Shown: positions 8,359-16,703 of the stretch, piece by piece | Layout of the letters: the number at the start of each line of letters is the position of its first letter | Numbering within the stretch: the stretch's first letter is position 1 | From: Maridesulfovibrio frigidus DSM 17176 | GTDB taxonomy: Bacteria; Desulfobacterota; Desulfovibrionia; Desulfovibrionales; Desulfovibrionaceae | Assembly (NCBI RefSeq): GCF_000711735.1 | Contig: NZ_JONL01000002.1 | Location: forward strand, 1 to 64,000 | DNA length: 64,000 nt | Direction: 5' to 3' | Made by a program: the position numbers and the translations under genes | The notes under the pieces: generated by a model | What the model saw: the letters and a program-made list of their open reading frames with translations, nothing else | What the model was told of the DNA's origin: nothing | The model's database searches: none

Positions 8359-8877
8359 ATGAGTAATGACAATCCGATTCTCGAAGCTTTAGTAAACAGA
8401 CGATCCATTCGTAAATATACTGACGAAGCTATTTCCCGCGAAGATATCACCAGCATACTCGAAGCTGGAAGATGGGCGCCGAGCGGCCTGAACAATCAGC
8501 CTTGGCGTTTTTTGGTAGTGCATAAAAATGACCACCGCGCAGCCCAAGTCGCAAAATGTACAAAATATTCAAAAATAGCGGACGCTGCGCAACTCCAGAT
8601 ATGTGTATTCCTTGAGCGCGAGAACATCTATAATGAGATGAAGGATCATCAAGCCATCGGGGCATGTCTCCAGAACATGATGCTTGCCGCTCATTCACTC
8701 GGCCTAGGTTCTGTATGGCTGGGAGAAATTCTCAATCAAGAAGCACAGGTTCTCGAAGTTTTAAATGTCCCGCTTGATAAATACGAACTGCAGGCTGTCA
8801 TAGCTGTAGGTCACCCCGCCCAGAAAGGCGGATCCAGTCGAAAAGATCTTTCTGAAATAATGTTGGAGGACTACTAA
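8359..8877 (+). CDS. Nitroreductase-family FMN oxidoreductase
   Basis: A 172-aa flavoenzyme. The N-terminal RRSIRKYTD and the following GRWAPSGLNNQPWRF are the FMN-binding signatures of the nitroreductase fold. SLGLGSVWLG and AVIAVGHPA near the C-terminus are also typical. Members reduce quinones, nitro compounds or flavins with NAD(P)H; the native substrate cannot be read from sequence. The start follows AAGGAAG. Its stop overlaps the start of the next gene by 1 nt, so it is translationally coupled to the metallo-beta-lactamase fold enzyme. Confidence 0.88.
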   Translation: MSNDNPILEALVNRRSIRKYTDEAISREDITSILEAGRWAPSGLNNQPWRFLVVHKNDHRAAQVAKCTKYSKIADAAQLQICVFLERENIYNEMKDHQAIGACLQNMMLAAHSLGLGSVWLGEILNQEAQVLEVLNVPLDKYELQAVIAVGHPAQKGGSSRKDLSEIMLEDY

Positions 8878-9500
8878 TGGATATTAAAGTTTTTGGCCTC
8901 GGGCCTCTGGAAACGAACTGCTACGTAATCGTAAACGACAATAAAGCTGTTGTGATTGATCCGGGCGGAGACCCTGCTCAGGTGCTCGAATTTTTGAAAA
9001 AAACAGGTGTTAAACTGGATCGCATTCTAAATACACACCTTCATTTTGATCATATACATGGCAACTCCGAACTTGCGACAGCAACTGGAACGACCATCTA
9101 CGCATCAGATTTAGGACTCCCTGTGCTCGATACTCCCGTAGGCAATGGGAGTATGATTGGCGTACAGGTTCCCGCCTTCGAATCAGAAGACATCGCGACC
9201 GGTACAACGGAAATAATCGGCCTAGAATGCACTGTTTTAGCTACGCCCGGACACGCTCCCGGAAGTTTGACCTTCTATTTTCCGGCCCTTGAAACAGCTT
9301 TTGTCGGTGACCTTATTTTCCGCCGTTCCATTGGCAGAACAGACTTTCCCGGCGGCGATACCGCTCTGCTGCAAAGGTCCGTGCAGGAACAGATTTTCAC
9401 TCTGCCGGGGAACACAGCTCTTCTCTCGGGCCATGGGCCGGCAACTTCTGTTAGCGAAGAAAAGATTCACAATCCATTTTTCAGCAATGTACAATTCTAG
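8877..9500 (+). CDS. Metallo-beta-lactamase fold hydrolase (glyoxalase II-like)
   Basis: A 207-aa enzyme with the metal-binding motif THLHFDH (residues about 56-62), the third-ligand region TPGHAPGS near residue 123, the metal-bridging aspartate in GDLIFRRSIGRTDF and a C-terminal SGHGP. This pattern is the YcbL/glyoxalase II branch, hydrolysing thioesters or persulfides, typically with Zn or Fe. It overlaps the nitroreductase by 1 nt and ends 9 nt before the selenoprotein, indicating one operon. The link with a selenocysteine protein suggests a sulfur or selenium carrier chemistry, which is inference. Confidence 0.87.
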   Translation: MDIKVFGLGPLETNCYVIVNDNKAVVIDPGGDPAQVLEFLKKTGVKLDRILNTHLHFDHIHGNSELATATGTTIYASDLGLPVLDTPVGNGSMIGVQVPAFESEDIATGTTEIIGLECTVLATPGHAPGSLTFYFPALETAFVGDLIFRRSIGRTDFPGGDTALLQRSVQEQIFTLPGNTALLSGHGPATSVSEEKIHNPFFSNVQF

Positions 9501-9509
9501 AGGTGTATA

Positions 9510-9755
9510 ATGGACGATAATCCACGTATTGTTGATGCTCGCAATCAGTGTTGAGGAGTAGGACAGGAGGTAGGTTGGTATCTCCGTTTTGCCAAGACGC
9601 GGATTATTATAGCTCTTGTAGATAAAGGAACCGAACCACAGCTAAATCATTTATTAGCTATCCTTCCTGAGTGGTCGGTTGAGTTTCAAGAGGAAGAAAA
9701 TCATGTGAAAGCGACTTTCACATGTACGCATCCACGCGGAAAAAGAATGGGCTAA
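9510..9755 (+). CDS. Small selenoprotein with Cys-Sec motif and TusA-like predicted fold (UGA at codon 15 read as Sec)
   Basis: An ATG at 9510 with AGGTG upstream opens a frame interrupted once by TGA at 9552-9554 and then open to TAA at 9755 (81 residues). The UGA follows a Cys codon, giving Asn-Gln-Cys-Sec-Gly. A SECIS-like hairpin starts exactly 11 nt after the UGA, the spacing established for E. coli fdhF. Downstream of the UGA there is no in-frame start with a ribosome site. Predicted secondary structure is strand-helix-strand-helix-strand-strand with the CU at the start of helix 1, as the CPxP cysteine is placed in TusA/SirA sulfur carriers. It sits between a metallo-beta-lactamase fold enzyme and an Fe-S flavoprotein. 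The alternative is a nonsense-mutated pseudogene. Confidence 0.8.
9566..9585 (+). promoter_or_regulatory. Bacterial SECIS hairpin
   Basis: GGAGGUA (9566-9572) pairs with UAUCUCC (9579-9585) through seven pairs including one G-U. The 6-nt loop GGUUGG contains the apical GU dinucleotides recognised by SelB in known bacterial SECIS elements. It begins 11 nt after the UGA codon at 9552-9554. Confidence 0.78.
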
Positions 9756-9784
9756 ACAGCCATTAAGCATAAAAGCAATAAAGT

Positions 9785-10387
9785 ATGACACAACTTCCGG
9801 TAATATTTGCGTGCAGCCATCATAGAAAAGGTAACAGCGACTATGCTGCGTCCCTTTTCCTTGATGGAATTCGCAAGGCCGGAGGGGATGCAGAAATTGT
9901 TTATCTTGGCGATCTTGATTTCCACCACTGCATAGGTTGTTTGAAATGCCGCACGTCCAAAAACAATATCTGCATATTTGCTAAAAAAGATGAAGCGCAA
10001 GGGCTTTACCAAAAGATCATAAATGCGCCCTTCACCTTTTTTACCGCGCCCATATATTTCTACCACCTACCCTCACGGCTAAAGACCTTTATCGACCGTG
10101 GGCAATGGGGTTTCGAAGCTATGAATCAGCCCGAATCGCAAATAGCTAAACTTGAAGAAAGGATCTCATATGCATGCTTTGTTGCGGGCAGACCAAGGGG
10201 CGAGAAACTCTTTGAGGGCGCAGAGCTTACCTTGAAATTTTTCCTTAAATTTTTCAAAGTAACTCTCGAGTCGACCATTACATTCAGGGGAATTGACTCT
10301 CCGCATGATTTAAAAAATGATCCAGAAAAGTGCGATTTGTTGGTTCAAGCCGGAATTCAGGCATGGGAAAGGAGTCTTAATCCGTGA
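9785..10387 (+). CDS. Iron-sulfur flavoprotein / NAD(P)H-dependent FMN oxidoreductase
   Basis: A 200-aa flavodoxin-fold protein. The FMN-phosphate loop is ACSHHRKGNSD near residues 9-19, and APIYFYHLPSRLKTFIDRG (about 89-107) is the second flavin contact. The compact cysteine motif CIGCLKCRTSKNNIC (residues about 50-64) matches the CxxCxxCx(4-7)C cluster ligand pattern of iron-sulfur flavoproteins (Isf) of anaerobes, which pass electrons from ferredoxin to peroxide or oxygen. It lies 29 nt after the selenoprotein and overlaps the receiver gene by 4 nt, so it belongs to the same operon. An alternative is a simple flavin reductase. Confidence 0.82.
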   Translation: MTQLPVIFACSHHRKGNSDYAASLFLDGIRKAGGDAEIVYLGDLDFHHCIGCLKCRTSKNNICIFAKKDEAQGLYQKIINAPFTFFTAPIYFYHLPSRLKTFIDRGQWGFEAMNQPESQIAKLEERISYACFVAGRPRGEKLFEGAELTLKFFLKFFKVTLESTITFRGIDSPHDLKNDPEKCDLLVQAGIQAWERSLNP

Positions 10388-10767
10388 GTAGCAACGACAA
10401 TTCAAATTTTAAAATATTGGTAGCTGAAGACTCTAAGCCAGTGCGCCTTGTTCTTAAAACATATCTAGCACAACTGGGCATTGAACCTGTTTTCGCAGAG
10501 AACGGCAAAGAAGCTCTAGAGAAGCTCGTAAGTACAGATTTCGATTTGGCATTAATGGATGTTCACATGCCGGAAATGAATGGGACCGAAGTAGTAGCCA
10601 AGGTCCGGGAACAAGGAATAACTCTGCCCATATTTGCCATGACTACTGGAGACAAGCCTGAGCTGCTCACCAAGTGTTTAGACTGCGGTTACAATAGTTT
10701 CTTGATCAAACCCATCGCAAAGACTGAGCTTGCTAAAATAATTTCAAGACTTCACAACTCTCAATAA
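10384..10767 (+). CDS. Single-domain response regulator (CheY-like receiver)
   Basis: A 127-aa protein made only of a receiver domain: acidic pocket VAEDSK near residues 13-18, phosphoacceptor Asp in LMDVHMPEMNG, conserved Thr in MTTGD, and Lys in FLIKPIA. The GTG start overlaps the previous stop by 4 nt (GTGA). Having no output domain, it must act by protein contact, either in a phosphorelay or on a partner such as a motor or kinase. The cognate kinase is not in the neighbourhood. The methionine-rich loop after the phosphoacceptor is normal for the family. Confidence 0.9.
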   Translation: MSSNDNSNFKILVAEDSKPVRLVLKTYLAQLGIEPVFAENGKEALEKLVSTDFDLALMDVHMPEMNGTEVVAKVREQGITLPIFAMTTGDKPELLTKCLDCGYNSFLIKPIAKTELAKIISRLHNSQ

Positions 10768-10770
10768 ATC

Positions 10771-11517
10771 ATGATCTCCGGCCTACTCGCAAATTTTTCA
10801 CCTTCTGCAGCATTTGATCTATTCCGCTCAATTTTCGCTGAAAAAAGATGCCCTGTCTGCCGCGCGCCTCATGCCGCAGCAAGCCTCATCTGTGAGGAGT
10901 GCTCAGGAGATATCCTTGAAAAAGCAGACAATTCCTGCATCTTGTGTGGCATAAATATATTCACTACTGAAAACAAGAAACGACTCTGCGCAGATTGTAT
11001 AGAAGACAGCCCGCTCCATAAGAGGCTATACTATTACGGACCATATGACGGGTTGCTGCGCCGATTAATTCTAGACTGGAAATTCGGGAACAGCTTTGGA
11101 TACGGGTCAGTTTTATCACAACTCGCAGTCGTTACAGCGCAGGAAATACCAAAAGAATCACACCCTGATATCATTATCCCTGTGCCGCTCCATCCCTCGA
11201 GACTGCGCAAGCGTGGGTTCAATCAGTCCATAGTTCTCGGAAAGAGCATTGCCAAAGCATTAGGGACAAAATTTTCTGACCGTGCACTGGTGAGAGTACG
11301 AAAAACTACTCCTCAAACGGAGCTCTCAAAAAATGAACGTGCTGAAAATATGGCAAAGGCTTTCATTGCCGACAGCTCAATAATTGCGGACAAAAAGATT
11401 CTGCTTATTGACGACGTGTACACAACGGGAGCAACATCCAGAGAGTGCACACGAACTCTTTACAAGGCCGGGGCACAAAGAATTGAAGTCCTAGTTCTGG
11501 CAAAGCCCTTGATTTAA
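10771..11517 (+). CDS. ComF family phosphoribosyltransferase-like protein
   Basis: A 248-aa protein with two N-terminal zinc-ribbon pairs (CPVCRAP with CEEC; CILCG with CADC) and a C-terminal type I phosphoribosyltransferase domain, including the PRPP-binding motif ILLIDDVYTTGAT near residues 210-222. Before it lies RLRKRGFNQ, characteristic of the ComF/GntX family. ComF is required for DNA uptake in some bacteria but is conserved in many non-competent ones, where its role is unclear. It begins 3 nt after the receiver gene. Confidence 0.9.
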   Translation: MISGLLANFSPSAAFDLFRSIFAEKRCPVCRAPHAAASLICEECSGDILEKADNSCILCGINIFTTENKKRLCADCIEDSPLHKRLYYYGPYDGLLRRLILDWKFGNSFGYGSVLSQLAVVTAQEIPKESHPDIIIPVPLHPSRLRKRGFNQSIVLGKSIAKALGTKFSDRALVRVRKTTPQTELSKNERAENMAKAFIADSSIIADKKILLIDDVYTTGATSRECTRTLYKAGAQRIEVLVLAKPLI

Positions 11518-11598
11518 CTTATAGATATGGGGTAACTTCGCTCCTCTGTCTTTCACAAATTTTATTCATTCAGCAACAATTAATACGGAGACTCAGCT

Positions 11599-14500
11599 TT
11601 GTCCTTTAAACTCAACGAGTGGACCAGAATATCTCACGACAATACTCCTGTTTATATCCGAGCAGACTCTCCTGACTGGTTTGTCCCAACGCCTTCAGGT
11701 GACGCCTTGCTACAAAAGATTAAAAGCGACAACAATACATTCCTATCTATTACCGATGAACGCTTTTTGTTGCGGCTTCCTGACGAATCTACAGCGAACT
11801 ATCCGGGACGAAATGATCTCCTACAGCTGAACAAACTACGTGAGCTATGGTTTCACCTGACCAATAATTGCAACATGAGTTGTAATCACTGCCTGTTCTG
11901 TTCCTCACCTGAGGATAAACAGGAACTTCCGACAGAAACAGTTCTAGAGCTGACTGGACAAGCTGAAAAACTTGGCTGTAAACTTTTTGCGCTAACAGGC
12001 GGAGAGCCGCTGACCCACCCCGGCGCGGGCAAAATTATCAGCAGAATGCTTGAAGCTGAATCCAACCATGTTGCGATTCTTACCAACGGCCTTAATGCTA
12101 AAAAGTTCTTTTCTAAAAACCGCTATGACTTTAACCGCTGTCATCTACAAATCAGTGTTGACGGTATCGAAGATACGCATGATGAAATAAGAGGACCCGG
12201 CGCATTTATCGCCCTCAATAAATCCCTTGAATGGCTGTCATCAGAGTCAATTCCATTTACCATATCCATGTGCGTTACTAAATCAAATGTAACAGAAATG
12301 AAGGACGTTGTGCAGTTCGCGGCGGACACAGGAGCATCAAACGTTCACTTTATGTGGTATTTTGTGCGTGGGAGAGGCGAGTCTGAGCGTCTTGTAGAGC
12401 CTAACGACATCTATTCCCATTTGCTTGACGCAATGGATGTCAGTGAGCGCACAGGAGTCACAATAGATAATATTGAAGCTATCAAAAGCATGATCTTTGC
12501 ACCCTGCGGAACAATTCATGACGGATCAACGGCAGGATGGGAATCATTCGCGGTAGGTCCAGACAACTGCATATACCCCTCCCCCGCTACCATAGGCATT
12601 GCTGAGCTGGCGACACCGATTGAAACGAGCCTAGAAGCGAGCTGGAAAGACAGCGCTGTTCTAAGCAAGCTACGTGAGAGCAGCAGTAAAGATCTATCCA
12701 CTCCATTTAAGTTGATACTAGGCGGAGGCGACACTGACCACAGCTGGATGCATGACGAGAATTTTACCGGCAGTGATCCATATTCCCCCCTGTATGAAAA
12801 AACCGCGCTTAAACTAATCACCGACAAGGCGGCTCAGAGTCAGACTCATGAATCACCTAAACTTCTATTAAAGATGGGTGACAAGCTTGATAAGTGTTCG
12901 GGACACGGCAAAGTAGCACTGACACATACGAACTGTCTTCTAGCGGTAGCAGGCAACGATAGCCTTGCAATAGTGAAAGACTTTTATACTGCGGCGGCAG
13001 ATACAGCTAAAGAAGATATTTTGAATCCAGCATGCTACGCACCAGAACTAATGAATCATATTCCCGAAGAATTCAGATTCAGAGGATATGGCTGTGGATC
13101 GCCTGTAATGGACGCTGAAATAGAGAAAGGTGAACATGTAGTTGATCTTGGTAGCGGACGCGGAATTGAATGCTTTATTGCAGCTAAAATGGTTGGTAGT
13201 TCCGGCAGAGTTACAGGCATAGACATGCTTGACCCCATGCTTGCCCACTCGCGAAAGGGGCAAGAGCAAGTCGCACGAAGCCTTGGCTACGACAATATGG
13301 ATTTCCGTAAAGGATATCTAGAGTCTCTGCCACTTGAAGATAACTGCGCTAACCTGCTACTTTCAAACTGCGTGCTCAACTTATCGTCTGATAAGCGCAA
13401 AACATTTTCAGAAATGATCAGAATTCTCGCCCCGGGCGGCAGACTAACCATCTCAGATGTCGTCTGCGAAACTGAACCCGGACCTGATATTCGAAATGAT
13501 GACACTCTACATGGAGAGTGCATAGCCGGAGCACAAACTATTAAAAATCTTGTCGGGCTGTTAGAAGAAGCTGGTTTTGAATCTATTTCCATGATCAAAA
13601 GATTCCCCTACAGAATTGTGGGCGATCATGATTTTTACTCACTGACATTTTCTGCGTATAAACCGACCAGCGAGAAAATGACCAAAATAATGTTCAGAGG
13701 GCCTTTCGCAACTGCCCAGACAGCACAGGGCGAACTGCTTGTACCGGGAAGCATCACTGAAGTTCCTGCAAAGGAAGCAGCTAGCCTTGGAGAGCAGGTA
13801 TTTGTACTGAACAATGACGGACTCATATCCAATATGATGGTCGGCAGCTCATGTTGTTGTCCTACGCCTGACGATTTCGACAAGCCCGGCAAGCCGCAAC
13901 TTGAAAAGTTATCACTCTCTGCGATGGAACTCCCTTCTCCTGCGAAATCAACCCCTAAAAACAAATCAGGGTGTATGGTCTGCGGTACTGAGCTGGATTA
14001 TTTTTCGGAATATAAAGAATTAACCTGTGAATACTGCGGTGAAACGGGGGAAGCCAACGCTCACTGTAAAAACAACCATTTCGTGTGTGACAATTGCCAC
14101 AGGGAAGACAGCGTGGGAATTCTACCCCGTTTACTCATAAGCAGCACTGAAACGGACATGATAGCACTTCTAAAAAAAATTAGAAGTCATCCTTCAATTC
14201 CTGTCCACGGGCCGGAACACCATGCCATTGTCCCCGGCATAATTACAACAGTGTATCGCAATAGCGGCGGAGCTATCGAGGACAAGGTAATTGAGACTGC
14301 GATTGCACGCGGATCTAAAATTTCTGGAGGATTTTGCGGCTTCATGGGTGCTTGCGGGGCTGCAATTGGCGTTGGAGTGGCCATAAGTGCAATTAATGAA
14401 GCCACTCCGATAACAGGTCAATCCAGATCGTCCGCACAGCGCGGAACCCTTGCGGCTCTTGAGCTAATCGCAAATATTCAGGCTGCAAGATGTTGCCAGA

Positions 14501-14682
14501 GAGACTCATGGTTGGCACTAAAATCGGCCGCACAGATATCAGATGAAATTCTTGGCTTGCGTATTCTGGCAGACGAGCATATGGTGTGCTCCCAAATGAC
14601 CACAAATCTGGAGTGCATGGGCAAAAGCTGCCCTGTAATCCGCAACAATAAAGGGAAGACAATCCGCACTGGCTCGGAATAA
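11599..14682 (+). CDS. Radical SAM / ArsM-like methyltransferase / zinc-ribbon-DUF5714 fusion
   Basis: A 1027-aa protein with three modules. Residues 1-80 are a PqqD-like lead-in. Residues 85-350 are a radical SAM domain with the cluster motif CNMSCNHC (91-98), TGGEP at 133-137, and a SPASM-like segment with cysteines at 303 and 324. Residues about 478-675 form an arsenite-methyltransferase-type domain: YGCGSP, the SAM loop DLGSGRG, SNCVLNLSSDK (Cys 591) and ECIAGA (Cys 641), where ArsM keeps its substrate cysteines. After a CCC triplet at 752-754 come zinc-ribbon pairs (GCMVCG, CEYCG, C830/C833) and a DUF5714-like region to the end with more cysteines. The start is TTG at 11599, 8 nt after ACGGAG. 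Function is unknown; arsenic or selenium methyl chemistry, or peptide modification, are possible. Confidence 0.82.
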   Translation: MSFKLNEWTRISHDNTPVYIRADSPDWFVPTPSGDALLQKIKSDNNTFLSITDERFLLRLPDESTANYPGRNDLLQLNKLRELWFHLTNNCNMSCNHCLFCSSPEDKQELPTETVLELTGQAEKLGCKLFALTGGEPLTHPGAGKIISRMLEAESNHVAILTNGLNAKKFFSKNRYDFNRCHLQISVDGIEDTHDEIRGPGAFIALNKSLEWLSSESIPFTISMCVTKSNVTEMKDVVQFAADTGASNVHFMWYFVRGRGESERLVEPNDIYSHLLDAMDVSERTGVTIDNIEAIKSMIFAPCGTIHDGSTAGWESFAVGPDNCIYPSPATIGIAELATPIETSLEASWKDSAVLSKLRESSSKDLSTPFKLILGGGDTDHSWMHDENFTGSDPYSPLYEKTALKLITDKAAQSQTHESPKLLLKMGDKLDKCSGHGKVALTHTNCLLAVAGNDSLAIVKDFYTAAADTAKEDILNPACYAPELMNHIPEEFRFRGYGCGSPVMDAEIEKGEHVVDLGSGRGIECFIAAKMVGSSGRVTGIDMLDPMLAHSRKGQEQVARSLGYDNMDFRKGYLESLPLEDNCANLLLSNCVLNLSSDKRKTFSEMIRILAPGGRLTISDVVCETEPGPDIRNDDTLHGECIAGAQTIKNLVGLLEEAGFESISMIKRFPYRIVGDHDFYSLTFSAYKPTSEKMTKIMFRGPFATAQTAQGELLVPGSITEVPAKEAASLGEQVFVLNNDGLISNMMVGSSCCCPTPDDFDKPGKPQLEKLSLSAMELPSPAKSTPKNKSGCMVCGTELDYFSEYKELTCEYCGETGEANAHCKNNHFVCDNCHREDSVGILPRLLISSTETDMIALLKKIRSHPSIPVHGPEHHAIVPGIITTVYRNSGGAIEDKVIETAIARGSKISGGFCGFMGACGAAIGVGVAISAINEATPITGQSRSSAQRGTLAALELIANIQAARCCQRDSWLALKSAAQISDEILGLRILADEHMVCSQMTTNLECMGKSCPVIRNNKGKTIRTGSE

Positions 14683-14723
14683 GATTTAGGTGGAAGTTCT
14701 GTTGAATTAAATTAAAACAGAGC

Positions 14724-14752
14724 TTGACTTTTATACCGACTTACGGATACCT
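14724..14752 (+). promoter_or_regulatory. Likely promoter of rplU-rpmA
   Basis: TTGACT at 14724-14729 and a GATACC-like -10 near 14746-14751 are 16 nt apart, about 35 nt before the rplU start. Confidence 0.5.
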
Positions 14753-14786
14753 TCCCCTCTCTTACGTGACGGAGGTAAGTTACAAA

Positions 14787-15098
14787 ATGTATGCAATAAT
14801 AGAGACTGGCGGCAAGCAGATCCGCGTTGAAGAAGGCCTCGAACTCAACATCCAGAAAATGGACGTTGAAACAGGCACTAAAGTTGATCTTGATAAAATT
14901 CTTCTCATCGGCCAGGGCGAAGATATCAAAATCGGCGCACCTTATGTTGATGGCGCAAAAGTAGCCTGTACGATTCTTGAGCACGGACGTGATAAAAAAA
15001 TCATCGTTTTCAAGAAAAGACGCAGGAAAGACTCACAGACTAAGCAGGGTCATCGTCAGGATTTCACAAGAATCAAAATCGACGCCATCCAGGCTTAG
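14787..15098 (+). CDS. rplU: 50S ribosomal protein L21
   Basis: A 103-aa protein starting MYAIIETGGKQIRVEEG, the universal L21 N-terminus, and ending with the RNA-binding KRRRKDSQTKQGHRQ segment and FTRIKIDAI. The ATG at 14787 was chosen over an upstream one at 14724 because it has a GGAGG site and matches the family start. It is followed 32 nt later by rpmA in the usual order. L21 binds 23S rRNA in the large subunit. Confidence 0.97.
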   Translation: MYAIIETGGKQIRVEEGLELNIQKMDVETGTKVDLDKILLIGQGEDIKIGAPYVDGAKVACTILEHGRDKKIIVFKKRRRKDSQTKQGHRQDFTRIKIDAIQA

Positions 15099-15130
15099 GT
15101 TGACGACAATTCCTCTTAAGGAGACTTAAA

Positions 15131-15400
15131 ATGGCACATAAAAAAGCAGGCGGAAGTACCAGGAATGGTCGCGATAGTAATGCTAAACGCCGCGGCGTGA
15201 AGCGTTATGGTGGGCAGGAAGTTCTTGCTGGTAGCATTCTGGTTCGTCAGGTTGGAACTAAAATCCACCCCGGCACGAATGTTGGCACAGGTAGAGACTG
15301 GACATTGTTTGCACTGGTTGACGGCGTTGTGAAATACGAAAAGTATATCCGCAACAACCGTAGTAAAACCAGAGTTTCCATAGTTCCTCACGAAGCCTAG
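15131..15400 (+). CDS. rpmA: 50S ribosomal protein L27
   Basis: An 89-aa protein beginning [16 protein letters not shown], the conserved N-terminal tail that reaches the peptidyl transferase centre, followed by [10 protein letters not shown] and [13 protein letters not shown]. The sequence starts directly with AHKKAGG, so no N-terminal processing extension of the Firmicutes kind is present. The start has AAGGAG upstream. A terminator follows 25 nt after the stop, separating it from obg. Confidence 0.98.
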   Translation: MAHKKAGGSTRNGRDSNAKRRGVKRYGGQEVLAGSILVRQVGTKIHPGTNVGTGRDWTLFALVDGVVKYEKYIRNNRSKTRVSIVPHEA

Positions 15401-15424
15401 TAATTTCAGGCCGAAAGTTTTTCG

Positions 15425-15461
15425 GGCAGGGGTCGCACTAATAATGCGTTCCCTGCCTTTT
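15425..15461 (+). terminator. Terminator after rpmA
   Basis: GGCAGGG and CCCTGCC pair around a 19-nt loop and are followed by TTTTGTC. Confidence 0.75.
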
Positions 15462-15644
15462 GTCGTCTATAATCCATAATGGATTTCCCTTATTCCGCTG
15501 CGATAAGCCGCTAAAATGCTTCACTGTTTATTTCAGTAAGCATTCGAAAGGTTAACTTGCAGCTTTGTCTATTTAAATCCGAGAATATTACTGGCTGAGA
15601 TAAGGCTAGCCCCTTCTCCGGTCATTTTAAGGAAGGATTTTTAA

Positions 15645-16703
15645 ATGAAGTTTATTGATGAAGCTAGAATTACAGTGGGATCAGGAAAAGGCGGCAATGG
15701 TTGTGTTGCTTTCAGACGAGAAAGTAACATGCCGAAAGGCGGACCCAGCGGCGGAGATGGCGGCAAAGGCGGAGACTTAATTCTTCGCGGAAGCTCGCAG
15801 CTCCTTACACTTTACGATTTCAGACTCAAAAGAGTTTATGAAGCTAGAAGTGGTGAGCAGGGAATGGGCCGTGATAAATACGGTAAAGCTGCAGAAGATC
15901 TAATTCTTGATCTACCTATGGGAACAATGATTTTCGAAGTAGATAGAGAAGACGAATCTGAAAAACTCATTGCTGACCTTACTAAAGAAGGCAAAAAAGT
16001 TGTCGTCTGTAAGGGCGGTGACGGCGGACGTGGAAACATCCACTTCAAATCCTCTGTCAACCAAGCTCCGCGTCAGGCTGAAGACGGCTTCCCCGGCGAA
16101 GAAAAACGCATTCGCCTACAGCTCAAGATTATTGCAGACGTAGGCTTGCTTGGGCTTCCGAACGCAGGAAAATCAACTTTCATTTCCAAAATTTCTGCTG
16201 CAAAGCCAAAAATTGCAGCATACCCATTCACCACTCTTGTTCCGAATCTAGGTGTTATCGAAGACTATGAAGGGAACAAGATGGTCATTGCTGATATCCC
16301 CGGATTGATTGAAGGGGCAAGCACAGGCATGGGTCTCGGCCACAGATATTTGAAACATGTTGAGCGTACAAGGTTTCTTGTACATATTCTAAGCGCATCT
16401 GATCTCAGCTTAGATGATCCATTTTCCGGATTTGATCTACTCGATGAAGAGTTGCGCATTTATGACGATGAGCTTGCAGCTAAAACACAGATACGAGTCA
16501 TCAACAAAATTGATTTGCTTTCCGAAGAAGACCTTGCAGCTTTAAAAGAAAAAGCTAAAGAGGCTAATGATAACATCTATTTCATGTCTGCACTTCACGA
16601 AGACGGAGTTGAAGAACTCCTCAGTGACATGTGGACTCGATTCAGTAAAATGAATCAAGAGGAAGCTGATGAGCAAAGCAGGAAAACTGAAGAACAGGCT
16701 TAA
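15645..16703 (+). CDS. obg: GTPase Obg/CgtA
   Basis: A 352-aa ribosome-assembly and stress GTPase. The N-terminal glycine-rich Obg fold (FRRESNMPKGGPSGGDGG near residues 24-41) is followed by the G domain: Walker A LGLPNAGKST near 165-174, switch region AAYPFTTLVPNLG, G3 DIPGLIEGAS and NKID. The acidic C-terminal tail is rich in Glu and Gln. It starts at an ATG with AAGGAAG upstream. Its 3' end overlaps proB by 35 nt. The obg-proB order after rplU-rpmA is common in Gram-negative bacteria. Confidence 0.97.
   Translation: MKFIDEARITVGSGKGGNGCVAFRRESNMPKGGPSGGDGGKGGDLILRGSSQLLTLYDFRLKRVYEARSGEQGMGRDKYGKAAEDLILDLPMGTMIFEVDREDESEKLIADLTKEGKKVVVCKGGDGGRGNIHFKSSVNQAPRQAEDGFPGEEKRIRLQLKIIADVGLLGLPNAGKSTFISKISAAKPKIAAYPFTTLVPNLGVIEDYEGNKMVIADIPGLIEGASTGMGLGHRYLKHVERTRFLVHILSASDLSLDDPFSGFDLLDEELRIYDDELAAKTQIRVINKIDLLSEEDLAALKEKAKEANDNIYFMSALHEDGVEELLSDMWTRFSKMNQEEADEQSRKTEEQA

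Noticed and set aside
9552-9554. UGA read as an ordinary stop, leaving a 14-codon peptide
   Set aside because: The downstream frame is coding-like with no alternative start, and a SECIS hairpin lies at the correct distance.
14724-14786. Upstream start extending L21 by 21 residues
   Set aside because: The internal ATG has a good site and matches the universal L21 N-terminus; the extension overlaps the promoter.
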